Shown: positions 1 through 7,561, counted from the first letter of the stretch. The stretch is DNA of 64,000 nt from Aquamicrobium defluvii (GCF_004363725.1 NZ_SNZF01000005.1:1-64000); one strand, 5' to 3'. Made by a program: numbers and translations. The notes: generated by a model from the sequence alone, not told the origin.

Positions 1-41
1 CCTGATCGGGCGCTCACCGTCGTGCCCTCCATCAACCCAAA

Positions 42-95
42 ACCGGGGTTCCTTTTGCGCGAAAATACGGGGTCCCGATTCCACGGTCATTGACA
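42..95. mobile_element. Terminal repeats and end of an IS21-family-like insertion sequence
   Basis: Two spaced copies of a GGGGTYCC motif (positions 45-52 and 69-76), each followed by a TTTTGCGCG- or GATTCCACG-type tail, end in TTGACA at 90-95. Many rhizobial IS21-family elements end with tandem GGGGTCCC-containing repeats followed by TTGACA, with a CA terminus. Directly after this end the reading frame turns into the conserved middle of a serine recombinase, as expected of an insertion junction. The istA and istB genes would lie left of the window and cannot be seen. Family assignment is from memory of such ends. Confidence 0.5.
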
Positions 96-935
96 ATCTG
101 GATGGGGGGCTATGTGCCGCTTGGCTACGATGTGCAGGAACGCAAGTTGGTGATCAACGAGGCTGAGGCCGCCTCGGTGCGCCGGATTTACGAGCGGTTC
201 GCCGAACTTGGCTCGGCCACGATGCTGGCGAAAGAGCTGCGGCGGGAGGGGTTTCGCAGCAAGCAGGGCACGCTGATTGACAAGGGCTACCTCTATCGGG
301 TGCTCCGCAATCGCGTCTATCGCGGCGAGGCCGTCCACAAGGGCAAGGCCTATCCTGGCGAGCACGACGCTATCGTCACCGACAAGGTTTGGGATCAGGT
401 CGATGCGATCCTGCAGGGCAACCGCCACGCCCGGTCCAGCAACAGCCGCATGCAGACGCCCGCGCCGCTGAAGGGGCTGATCTTCACCGATACCGGCGCG
501 GCCATGACCCCGACCGCGACCAAGAAGCGCGGAAAGCTCTACCGCTATTACGTCTCGATGGACGTGATCAAGAACCGCACCACGGAGGACGACAGCGGCG
601 GCGATCAAGCACCGGTCCGCCTGCCTGCGGGCATGGTCGAGGACGCCATCGTCACCGAAGTCCGGCGCATTCTGCAGACGCCCGAGGTGGTCACGCAGGT
701 TCTTGCGGCGCTGAAGCGCGATCAGGTATCCGAGGCCGAGGCAATCGCGGCGCTGCATGATTTCAACACCCTCTGGGCGCAGCTGTTTCCGCTCGAACAG
801 GCGCGGATCATCCAGCTATTGGTCCGGCGCGTCACCGTCACCGCCGCCGGGCTCGAGGTCGACATCCGCCGCGAAGGCGTCGCGGGCGTCATTCGCGAAA
901 TGATCGCCCCGCCCGACATGGAGGCCGCCGAATGA
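90..935 (+). pseudogene. Large serine recombinase, N-terminal catalytic domain missing
   Basis: Residues WMGGYVPLGYDV open the Recombinase (pfam07508-type) domain of large serine recombinases. They are followed by the helical region with YRVLRNRVYRGEAVHKG and a C-terminal domain containing GKLYRYYVS. Intact relatives carry about 170 residues before this, with the resolvase domain and its catalytic serine; here that part is gone and the frame upstream reads through IS-like sequence instead. The TTG at 90 is only the first possible start and makes 281 residues. The usual zinc-ribbon cysteines are absent, as in some alphaproteobacterial relatives. Without the serine the product cannot recombine DNA. 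It overlaps the next gene by ATGA. Confidence 0.8.
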
Positions 936-1315
936 CCCGAAGCAATGACACGATCCGCGTGCTGATCCCCCTGAAGCTGCGGAAGAAGAACGGGCGGCCC
1001 AAGATCATGCCGCCCGCCGATTACAGCCCGAGCGAGGATCAGACGCAGGACCCCCACATCCTGCGCGCCATCGGCCGGGCATGGGGCTGGCGGCGGCGCA
1101 TGGAGGCAGGTGAGTTCTCCACGATCCAGGAACTGGGCGAGGCCGTCGGTCTGGCCGAACGTCATGTCAGCCGCCAGCTGCGCCTCGCCTATCTGGCGCC
1201 AGAGGTGCTGAAGCGCCTGACCTGCGGCCGCGAAGCATCGGCGGTCAGTTTGTACGACCTATGTTTTCTGGCCGGGGAGACATGGCAGGAGCAGGCAGAG
1301 CGCACGTTTCGCTGA
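932..1315 (+). CDS. Small recombinase-associated protein of unknown function
   Basis: This 127-residue basic protein starts inside the stop codon of the recombinase (ATGA overlap), so the two are translationally coupled. Residues about 60-105 (EFSTIQELGEAVGLAERHVSRQL) look like a helix-turn-helix, and the N-terminus is rich in Lys and Arg. Small proteins of this kind commonly follow large serine recombinases in alphaproteobacterial mobile elements; their role is not established, and DNA binding or directionality control are both possible. The gene is intact although its partner is truncated. Confidence 0.7.
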   Translation: MTRSNDTIRVLIPLKLRKKNGRPKIMPPADYSPSEDQTQDPHILRAIGRAWGWRRRMEAGEFSTIQELGEAVGLAERHVSRQLRLAYLAPEVLKRLTCGREASAVSLYDLCFLAGETWQEQAERTFR

Positions 1316-1404
1316 TCGAGCGGCATTGAGCGCTTGATCGGCTGTCGAGCGATAGCCTTACTTCTCATCGATTATCGAGATTGCGGCGAACCGATCTTGC
1401 GGTT

Positions 1405-2442
1405 TCACTTTCGAAGCCAAGCGAAACGCTCAGGATCCTGCTCAAGCAGATAGGCGCGGATTCGATTGCGCTCATTGGGTTCCAAGCGGATGAGCAGCGC
1501 CTTTAGTTCTTGGTCGATAGCCCGACGTTCGGCACCCAATGCCTCAGCCTTCGCATACCATTCGTGACCGGCGGCGAGGTCTCCAAGCTCCATTGAGACG
1601 GCGCCAAGCAGCGTGCAGGGCCGGAAATCGGTCGGGGTCATCTCGTGCGCTTCCAGCCCGAGTGCTCGTGCCTCGTTGAGGCGGCCGGCATCGCGCATCG
1701 CGCCTCCGCGCGTCGTCAGCAGCGCAGATTGGGGTTTCGGATTTCGACCTGCCTTGTCGAGCGCTGCGCCTGTTACCTCCAACGCCTGAGAGGCTTCGCC
1801 AGCCTTTCGCCAATGCGCACTGGCATTCACCGCATCCCAGAGATCGCCGGTTTCGGCCCATGCTTTCGTTAGCGCTTCGGCTTCCAGCCGATGCCATGCT
1901 TTCTGCAACGCGTCGGTCCAACAGTCGTCCGCCTCAGTTGCCAACCAGGCAATGTCCTCGGGCGTCGGGCGGATTCCGCTCGCGACCTGTTTCAGCAACC
2001 TCATTACACGCGGATATTGCTCGGTCTCAATGAAGCCGATATCGAACCGATCCCGCAACTCGCGTGCTTCACGCTTCCGTCGAAGCACGGGGTCATTCTC
2101 CATGGCAGCAAAACGTGCCTTGATTGCCGCATTCATCGCCTCGGCCTTTTGGGCTTGTTCGGCTGCCGCCCTGTCAGCGTGTTCCTTCGCCCGTTGGATA
2201 CGCTCTGACCGCTCGCGCTCCGCGGTCTCCTCGAAAGTGGGGCGATCGATCTGTCCGGTCGACAAAGCCAAGAGGGAATTCAGACCGCCGGAAGTCAGAA
2301 ACGCTTCCGCCAAGGTGGTCAGCTTCTCGCCCGCCTCGATCTTCTGCAGAATTCCATTCAACCGCGCGCCGACGAGGGCCGCGCCCGGCAAGTCATCGAC
2401 AAGATATTTTTCCGCCAAACCAGTTTGGGCTGACCCCGCCAT
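1405..2442 (-). CDS. TPR-like protein with charged coiled-coil region, function unknown
   Basis: A 345-residue protein when started at the ATG at 2442; the frame extends upstream but a TATAAT box ends at 2459, so earlier starts are unlikely. Residues about 85-150 are highly charged and helical (ETAERERSERIQRAKEHADR and on), probably a coiled coil. Residues about 195-310 are Ala-rich helical hairpins resembling tetratricopeptide repeats (GDLWDAVNASAHWRKAGEASQA; AGRLNEARALGLEAHEM; GDLAAGHEWYAKAEALG). There is no signal peptide from this start and no enzyme motif. It lies downstream of a DUF3883 gene on the same strand, in what looks like an island, so a partner or scaffold role is possible. Confidence 0.6.
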   Translation of the reverse strand: MAGSAQTGLAEKYLVDDLPGAALVGARLNGILQKIEAGEKLTTLAEAFLTSGGLNSLLALSTGQIDRPTFEETAERERSERIQRAKEHADRAAAEQAQKAEAMNAAIKARFAAMENDPVLRRKREARELRDRFDIGFIETEQYPRVMRLLKQVASGIRPTPEDIAWLATEADDCWTDALQKAWHRLEAEALTKAWAETGDLWDAVNASAHWRKAGEASQALEVTGAALDKAGRNPKPQSALLTTRGGAMRDAGRLNEARALGLEAHEMTPTDFRPCTLLGAVSMELGDLAAGHEWYAKAEALGAERRAIDQELKALLIRLEPNERNRIRAYLLEQDPERFAWLRK

Positions 2443-2458
2443 CAAAAAAACCTGCGCA

Positions 2459-2464
2459 ATTATA
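2459..2464 (-). promoter_or_regulatory. Candidate -10 box for the TPR-like gene
   Basis: A perfect TATAAT on the minus strand stands 16 bases before the ATG at 2442, which would give a very short leader. No good -35 hexamer lies at 16-18 bases. The box supports the chosen start but is weak evidence by itself. Confidence 0.3.
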
Positions 2465-2634
2465 ATACTGCTGGAGACAAGCATGCTTGCAGGCGGAAAT
2501 GCAACGCAAAAGCCCCTAGAAGTCAGAGGGATATGCCTGTGCGCCAACGTTACGACAACGCGCCATTCGGCCTACACACCCAACGGCTGCGCCTGTTGCA
2601 GACAATTTGCTTACCGCGCGCGCGATCAACTTAA

Positions 2635-3471
2635 TTATCGAAAACTCGCCTGAAAGGCAGTCGCGGTCAGCGAGACATGCGCCTCCAGCGGCGGGTGCAG
2701 CTCGAACGCCTTCGGTTCGCGCGCGAAGTTCCAGAGCCGGAACAGGGACCATTCCGAGCGCCGCTCCTCGGCCACAGCCAGCTCGTTGCGGCTGATGTGG
2801 AAAGGGGTGCGTTCCCAGCCATTCGTCGTCTTCACCTCGATCAGGCGCGGACGGCCGTCGGGTGCAAAGCTCGCGATATCGTAGCCGGCACCATCGCCAT
2901 CCTCCTCCGAAACCCACCGGACCTTGCGCGCAAGATCGTCGCGGCCCGCTGATTTGAGGGCTGCATGTTCGTGCGCCAGGACGCGCTCCTCACCGGCACG
3001 GCCGAGGGCCCGGTTTCGTTCGTCTCTCGCCGCGACATCGAATTTGCGGGCGATGTGCAGCATCTGCTCCAGCTCCTGCGGCGGCGGCTGGTTCGACAGC
3101 GTGGGCGGCGGCCCGATCCAGATGGGCCGTGCCTCCGCGAGGCCTGTCGGCGCTCGTATACCCGAATGGCGATCAAGCCAGGCCGGGTTCAGCGCCAGCC
3201 AACGCGCCACGGCATCCACCAGTGTCATCTGGAAGTTGAACGCGGGCTTGTAGCCGGGGATCCAGTCCTCGCCGAGCCCCTTCAGCACCGCGCTGATGTT
3301 CTGGTGCTTGAACTCGACGGCCCCCTCGGACCGGTCGTTCAGCAGCGGGAGGAGTGCGCGGCGGTGCTCGGCTTTGTTGTAGGGTCGCCCGGAGATGTCG
3401 TCGGCCAGCATCGCGAAGTAATCCGCGACGATCAGGTCGTTTTCTTGATCTGTCCAGGCCCCGTTTGACAT
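2635..3471 (-). CDS. DUF3883 domain protein (restriction-endonuclease-like fold)
   Basis: This 278-residue protein has an N-terminal helical region (about 1-110) and a C-terminal DUF3883 domain (about 180-265). The DUF3883 signature is clear: GAGYDIASF, then RLIEVKTT, then PFHISRNELAVAEE and WSLFRLWNF. The D of GYDI and the E and K of IEVK match a PD-(D/E)xK-like nuclease core, a relationship proposed for this family. DUF3883 proteins often occur in restriction and other defence islands, but many also stand alone. The neighbours here (truncated recombinase, TPR-like protein, tRNA gene) fit an accessory island. Nuclease activity is inference. Confidence 0.75.
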   Translation of the reverse strand: MSNGAWTDQENDLIVADYFAMLADDISGRPYNKAEHRRALLPLLNDRSEGAVEFKHQNISAVLKGLGEDWIPGYKPAFNFQMTLVDAVARWLALNPAWLDRHSGIRAPTGLAEARPIWIGPPPTLSNQPPPQELEQMLHIARKFDVAARDERNRALGRAGEERVLAHEHAALKSAGRDDLARKVRWVSEEDGDGAGYDIASFAPDGRPRLIEVKTTNGWERTPFHISRNELAVAEERRSEWSLFRLWNFAREPKAFELHPPLEAHVSLTATAFQASFR

Positions 3472-3772
3472 CGCGCCAGGCTAGGGGCGGAAACTGCGTT
3501 TGTCATCAGAGACTTCGCGCAAAACTCCCAAGACATACCAACCACCACGCCGCCCGTGTCGCGTCTCCGTCGGCTTTGAGACAAGCCGGAACCAGCGAAA
3601 CACGGGCGCAACGCGCTCCGGTCAGTTCGTTGAAATCTATGGGGGTTTTGAACCCGTCTCGCTGAGAGCGAGGGGCGGGTGGAAAGAGACGGTGGGCGTT
3701 CGGAGACCGATCTCGCGCAGTCGGCCAGTCTCCGAAGGGCGGATGGTCCCCGCAAACCCCTTTGGCACATAA
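3472..3772. other. Non-coding stretch between the DUF3883 gene and tRNA-Ser
   Basis: No convincing gene lies here; the open frames are shadows across the tRNA and its flank. The stretch holds one perfect 9 bp inverted repeat, listed separately. Its position immediately 3' of a tRNA gene makes it a natural place for an integration junction. Confidence 0.5.
3699..3736. repeat. Perfect 9 bp inverted repeat near the tRNA-Ser 3' end
   Basis: TTCGGAGAC at 3699-3707 pairs with GTCTCCGAA at 3728-3736 across a 20-base loop. It has no T tract, so it is not an obvious terminator. It could be a binding site or part of an old attachment region, but there is no direct proof of either. Confidence 0.4.
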
Positions 3773-3774
3773 AG

Positions 3775-3796
3775 AAAAAGGCCCCGCGAGGGACCT
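3775..3796 (-). terminator. Rho-independent terminator of tRNA-Ser
   Basis: Read on the minus strand, AGGTCCC pairs with GGGGCCT (one G-T wobble) around a TCGC loop and is followed at once by TTTTTC. It lies 25 bases after the CCA end of the tRNA gene, as expected for its terminator. Confidence 0.8.
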
Positions 3797-3820
3797 GTTT
3801 TCGAGTTTGCACTGAGCAAG

Positions 3821-3911
3821 TGGCGGAGAGGATGGGATTCGAACCCACGAGAAGCTTTTGACCTCTACTCCCTTAGCAGGGGAGCGCCTTCGACCACTCG
3901 GCCACCTCTCC
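3821..3911 (-). tRNA. tRNA-Ser(GCT)
   Basis: The minus strand folds into a class II tRNA of 91 bases. The acceptor stem GGAGAGG pairs with CCTCTCC, followed by discriminator G and an encoded CCA. The anticodon loop contains CTGCTAA (anticodon GCT, reading AGC/AGU serine codons), there is a long variable arm typical of tRNA-Ser, and the T loop has GGTTCGAATCC. The 3' end faces the accessory DNA at 1-3.7 kb, so the gene may be the attachment site of that island. Confidence 0.95.
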
Positions 3912-3967
3912 ACACGGCGCTTTCTAAGGCTTTCCACTGATTTGGCAAGGCTCTATCTTGTAGATAA

Positions 3968-4147
3968 ATGCAGGAACTCACAGGGGAACTGAAGGAATGG
4001 TTCCGCCGCCTGCAAGAAGACACCCGGCATTGCAGCCTGCCTTCCAGTCCTCCGGCGGCCCCCTGGCTGATGGGAGCGCTACTGTCCTGCGCGGGGACGA
4101 CCATCCGGCTGCGGGAATTGGCCAGCCAATGGATTCTCTTCATTTAG
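3968..4147 (+). CDS. Possible 59-residue small protein
   Basis: An ATG frame encodes a short peptide starting MQELTGELKEWFRRLQEDTR, a charged amphipathic segment, followed by PPAAPWLMGALLSC and an ending in QWILFI. It sits upstream of the tRNA, divergent from it. No Shine-Dalgarno is convincing and I do not recognise the family. The 248 bases after it, up to the lipoprotein gene, show nothing clear. Confidence 0.25.
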   Translation: MQELTGELKEWFRRLQEDTRHCSLPSSPPAAPWLMGALLSCAGTTIRLRELASQWILFI

Positions 4148-4395
4148 CCACCACCACGCATGCCTGCCGCCTGCGCGGCTCCCTGTTTGCGGGGGTGGCA
4201 GCGGACTCCCGACAAAAATGCGCTGCCGTGCATGAGCGGAGGGAACTTTCAGACAACCGCTGGACACGGTTGTAGCCCGATCCATAGCTTACCGCGACAG
4301 CGCAGACCACGGCGACCATATATCGACCAGATTGGGCTGCACATATAATGTCGCGGCTTGAGACGGCGTCAGCCGGATACGGAAAGGCAAACTCC

Positions 4396-4713
4396 ATGAG
4401 ACGGTCCTGCGCGGTCCTGATTATCACGGCGCTCGCCACGACGGCCATGGCCGGGTGCTCATCGCACCGCGTCGATCCGGCAGCATATCAGAGCGCGTCA
4501 TGCGTCGATCTCGACACCTCGATCGGCATGAATTCCAGGGAGATCAGTGCAACCGCCGTTCGCCGCGGCAAGGTGGACAGTTGGGAGCCGCCGTTCTGGC
4601 TGGCCGGCGCCAGACGCGGGGCGGAAGCGGTCAAGAACAGGCAAACCGCAAAGATTGACAGGCTGCAGCAACAGGGAACCGCCATGACGGCCGAGAGGGC
4701 CCGCCGCTGCTGA
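4396..4713 (+). CDS. Small secreted lipoprotein, function unknown
   Basis: This 105-residue protein starts MRRSCAVLIITALATTAMAGC: a basic start, a hydrophobic core and the lipobox AMAGC, so the Cys at about residue 20 is predicted to be lipidated and the protein anchored in the envelope. A GGAAAGG ribosome site precedes ATG 4396, which is preferred over the upstream ATG at 4348. The mature part has a second Cys pair candidate (ASCVDLDTSIG and the C-terminal RRC) and a charged C-terminal helix (KNRQTAKIDRLQQQG). It resembles small lipoproteins of rhizobia with no known function. Confidence 0.7.
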   Translation: MRRSCAVLIITALATTAMAGCSSHRVDPAAYQSASCVDLDTSIGMNSREISATAVRRGKVDSWEPPFWLAGARRGAEAVKNRQTAKIDRLQQQGTAMTAERARRC

Positions 4714-4823
4714 TTTTCGAAACCATTTGCGCGTTGAACGCCACGCTGCCTTAACTCTCGAAAGCTCTTGCACTTTTCCTGTTGCCGGGCTTACCTGCGG
4801 GCCGTTTCGACAACAGGATCGCC

Positions 4824-5954
4824 ATGCCCGTTTATCCGCCGTTCACGCCCGTCATCGCTGCCCTGCCCTCTACCGTCCCCTTTGTCGGCCCGGAAGCTCA
4901 GCAGCGTGACAGCGGCAGGAAATTCCGTGCCCGGATCGGAGCCAATGAAAGCAGCTTCGGCCCCTCGCCCCGCGTCATCGAACGCATGATCGAAGCCGCG
5001 CCCGACATGTGGATGTATTGCGATCCGGACAATCATGACCTCAAGGTTGCGGCAGCCGCACATCATGGCGTCAGGCCGCAGAACATCGTCGTGGGCGAAG
5101 GTATCGACGGGCTGCTCGGCCTGCTGACGCGCATGTATGCCTCGCCCGGAGAGCCGGTGGTGACGTCGCTGGGGGCGTATCCCACCTTCAATTTCCATGT
5201 TGCCAGCGTCGGGGGCAGGCTTGTGTCCGTTCCCTATGAAAACGACCGCGAAAATCTCGACGGGCTGCTCGAAGCCGTGCGCCGTGAAAAGGCCCGGCTG
5301 GTTTATCTGTCCAATCCCGACAATCCGATGGGAAGCTGGTGGGAGGCGCACGATGTGAACCGCCTCATCGAAACTCTGCCGGAAACGACGATGTTCATTC
5401 TGGACGAGGCTTATTGCGAACTCGGGCCCGCATCTGCCCTGCCGGCAATCGATGTGGAGAGGCCCAATGTCGTGCGCATGCGCACCTTCTCCAAAGCCTA
5501 CGGGCTCGCCGGCATCCGCTGCGGCTATGCCATCGGCGAGGAAACGGTGATTGCCGCCTTCGAGAAGATCCGCAACCATTACGGCGTCAGCCGCATGGCG
5601 CAGATCGCCGGCGAGGCGGCGCTGGAGGACCAGGACTATCTGGCCGAGGTGGTGCGCAAGGTGGAGGCGGGCCGGCACCGCATTGCCGCCATTGCAGCGG
5701 AAAACGGCTTGCAGGCCCTGCCCTCCGCCACCAATTTTGTGGCCGTGGACTGCGGCAGCGACGGGGCGTTTGCGCTGAAGCTGATGCAGGGGCTGCTGGC
5801 GCGCGGCGTGTTCATCCGCAAGCCCATGGCGGCGGGGCTGGATCGCTGCATTCAGAGACTTACCGCAATGCGCAAGGCCCAGCGGCGTCCGTCACTGGTC
5901 AGGCGCGTGAGGCTGAGCGGCTCGACATCGACGCGCCAGAAAGCGCTCGTCTGA
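4824..5954 (+). CDS. HisC-like PLP-dependent aminotransferase with an aberrant C-terminus
   Basis: A fold-type I aminotransferase close to histidinol-phosphate aminotransferase. Visible features are the ANESSFGPSP substrate loop, YPTFNFHV, LSNPDNPMGS, the PLP aspartate in ILDEAYCELG, and the Schiff-base lysine in TFSKAYGLAG. ATG 4824 precedes MPVYPPF; a TTG at 4782 is less likely. The family normally ends about 20-25 residues after DRCIR with an acidic helix. Here homology stops at DRCI (about residue 343, base 5852) and a basic tail of about 34 residues follows, exactly where the opposite-strand phosphatase gene ends. The gene is probably 3'-truncated and may be non-functional. The in vivo substrate is unknown. 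Confidence 0.75.
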   Translation: MPVYPPFTPVIAALPSTVPFVGPEAQQRDSGRKFRARIGANESSFGPSPRVIERMIEAAPDMWMYCDPDNHDLKVAAAAHHGVRPQNIVVGEGIDGLLGLLTRMYASPGEPVVTSLGAYPTFNFHVASVGGRLVSVPYENDRENLDGLLEAVRREKARLVYLSNPDNPMGSWWEAHDVNRLIETLPETTMFILDEAYCELGPASALPAIDVERPNVVRMRTFSKAYGLAGIRCGYAIGEETVIAAFEKIRNHYGVSRMAQIAGEAALEDQDYLAEVVRKVEAGRHRIAAIAAENGLQALPSATNFVAVDCGSDGAFALKLMQGLLARGVFIRKPMAAGLDRCIQRLTAMRKAQRRPSLVRRVRLSGSTSTRQKALV

Positions 5955-6406
5955 GCCCCGAGCACTTCGCAGACAGCGGCGCGGATGACGGACGCGTGGG
6001 TGATTGCCAGCGTATGTCCCGAAAGATCGAGGTTTTCTTCCAGAAAACCGGACACGCGGCGCCTGAGATCGTCGGGAGATTCGCCGCCATGTGGCGCGGC
6101 TGCCGGGTCGGACACCCATGCGGCCAGCTCCGCCGGATCGAGTTCGGCCAGCCTGCGACCAGCCCAGCTGCCGAAATCCTGATCGCGAAGAGAGGCCGCC
6201 GCCGTCCCCTTCAGGCCAAGGGCAGCGGCCGTCTGGGCGGCGCGCAGGCCGGGGCCGTGCCATATACGATCGGCACGCGGCAATTTACCCGCCAGCTTTT
6301 GCGCCTGCGCAAAGGCCGCGGGCTCGAGCGGTTCGTCACGGGGAAAGGCACCGCGCCGGTTTGCATTCGTCGAACCGCAGCAGATCAACGTCAACCGGCC
6401 TGTCAT
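5852..6406 (-). CDS. Histidine phosphatase superfamily protein (CobC-like) lacking the RHG motif
   Basis: A 184-residue phosphoglycerate-mutase-fold protein. The later motifs are present: GPGLRAAQTA, FGSWAGR, GGESPDDLRRRV, and the second catalytic histidine in ITHASVIRA. The first motif, normally RHG with the phospho-accepting histidine, reads LICCGST, with no histidine. The gene diverges from cbtBA across the cobalamin riboswitch, so a link to B12 or cobalt (for example an alpha-ribazole-phosphate phosphatase relative) is likely from context. As written it should lack normal phosphotransfer. The last 103 bases overlap the aminotransferase gene on the other strand. Confidence 0.75.
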   Translation of the reverse strand: MTGRLTLICCGSTNANRRGAFPRDEPLEPAAFAQAQKLAGKLPRADRIWHGPGLRAAQTAAALGLKGTAAASLRDQDFGSWAGRRLAELDPAELAAWVSDPAAAPHGGESPDDLRRRVSGFLEENLDLSGHTLAITHASVIRAAVCEVLGAQTSAFWRVDVEPLSLTRLTSDGRRWALRIAVSL

Positions 6407-6439
6407 CTATGCTCCTTCCTTTCATTGACAGCCATACAT

Positions 6440-6575
6440 CACGGCGACTAGTGTCGGCAAAGGTTACGGATCTGGAAGCTGGTGAAAATCCAGCACGGTC
6501 GCGCCACTGTGACCCGCGGTTATCGCCGGAAGTCAGGCCTTGGTCCGTGCCCCACAGCTTGCAATAGCGGGACGC
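6440..6575 (+). promoter_or_regulatory. Cobalamin riboswitch upstream of cbtB
   Basis: The conserved core is readable: GGAAGCTGGTGAAAATCCAGC, then GCCACTGTGACCC, then the B12 box GCCGGAAGTCAGGCC. It lies in the leader of cbtB, ending a short distance before its ATG. Adenosylcobalamin binding by this RNA class represses expression, so cobalt uptake is switched off when B12 is sufficient. Exact edges are approximate. Confidence 0.95.
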
Positions 6576-6596
6576 AGGATCCCGGGGAGAAGCACC

Positions 6597-6806
6597 ATGT
6601 CTGACATCACTTTTGCACCAGAAATCCGTCCGGTCCCGATTCCGGTGCGGGAAATACTGCCGTGGGCGATTTTCGGTGGCCTGCTCATGATACTGGGCAT
6701 CTACTTCGTCGGCGCGGAGGAAGGGGCGACAACCCTGTTCTCAAGCCTGAGCACGCATGAATTCGTTCATGACGCGCGCCATCTCCTCGGCTTCCCCTGC
6801 CACTGA
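6597..6806 (+). CDS. cbtB: CbtB cobalt transporter subunit
   Basis: A 69-residue protein with one membrane segment (ILPWAIFGGLLMILGIYFVGA) and a C-terminal His-rich tail (HEFVHDARHLLGFPCH) with spaced histidines, the signature of CbtB. CbtB and CbtA form a cobalt uptake system identified through its B12-riboswitch control. The ATG at 6597 follows GGGGAGA. It lies 12 bases before cbtA. The histidine tail probably binds Co2+. Confidence 0.95.
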   Translation: MSDITFAPEIRPVPIPVREILPWAIFGGLLMILGIYFVGAEEGATTLFSSLSTHEFVHDARHLLGFPCH

Positions 6807-6818
6807 AAGCATAGCGCC

Positions 6819-7553
6819 ATGGTTGGAAATCTTCTCATTCGCGGGATGCTGGTCGGCATCCTCGCCGGACTTTTTGCATTCGGATTCGCCCGCGTGTTCG
6901 GCGAACCTCATATCGACAGCGCCATCGCCTATGAAGAAGCGATGGCCGAAGCCTCCGGCGAAGCCGCCGAAGAGGAGGAAGAGCTGGTTAGCCGCGAGAC
7001 GCAGGCCGGCGCCGGCCTGCTGACCGGCTCCGTCGTCTACGGCGCCGCCATCGGCGGCCTGTTCTCGCTCGTCTTCGCCTATGTCTATGGCCGCGTGACC
7101 TCGTTCGGCCCCCGCGCCACCGCCGGACTGCTGGCGGTTGCCGCCTTCATCGCCGTGGTGCTGGTTCCAGCTCTGAAATATCCCGCCACACCGCCGGCCG
7201 TCGGCAATCCCGAAACGATCGGCGAACGCACGGAACTGTTCTTCGTCATGCTGGTGGTGTCCGTCATCGCGGCTGTCGTCGCCGTGGCGCTGGCGCGGCG
7301 GCTGTGGAGCCAGCTCGGCGGCTGGAACGCCGGGATCGCCGGGGCTCTCGCTTTCATCGTCATCATCGCCATCGCCCAATATGCGCTGCCGACGGTGAAC
7401 GAGATTCCGGATGGCTATTCGGCCGATCTGCTCTGGCGCTTCCGCACGTCCTCGCTCGGCATGCATGCCGTGCTGTGGGCGGTGATCGGCCTTGCGTTCG
7501 GTGCGGTCGCCGAACGTGCCCTGCCCGCCGGCGCGCGCGCCCGGGCGGCCTGA
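6819..7553 (+). CDS. cbtA: CbtA cobalt transporter subunit
   Basis: A 244-residue inner-membrane protein. The first segment (MVGNLLIRGMLVGILAGLFAFGFARVFGEP) and the paired motif RVFGEPHIDSAIAYEE are typical of CbtA, followed by an acidic linker (AAEEEEELVSRETQAG) and about five more hydrophobic segments. A further CbtA hallmark is the PALKYPATPPAVGNPETIGER stretch with its flanking helices. It forms an operon with cbtB under the riboswitch and is followed 8 bases later by an unknown exported protein. Confidence 0.95.
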   Translation: MVGNLLIRGMLVGILAGLFAFGFARVFGEPHIDSAIAYEEAMAEASGEAAEEEEELVSRETQAGAGLLTGSVVYGAAIGGLFSLVFAYVYGRVTSFGPRATAGLLAVAAFIAVVLVPALKYPATPPAVGNPETIGERTELFFVMLVVSVIAAVVAVALARRLWSQLGGWNAGIAGALAFIVIIAIAQYALPTVNEIPDGYSADLLWRFRTSSLGMHAVLWAVIGLAFGAVAERALPAGARARAA

Positions 7554-7561
7554 GGAATGCC

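Noticed and set aside
1645..2653. Plus-strand frames opposite the TPR-like gene
   Set aside because: Composition and lack of starts mark them as shadows; the minus frame has helical repeats and a promoter-like box.
3506..3937. Minus-strand frame crossing tRNA-Ser
   Set aside because: The stretch WPSGRRRSPAKGV followed by FSWVRIPSSPPLA is the usual false translation of a tRNA-Ser gene.
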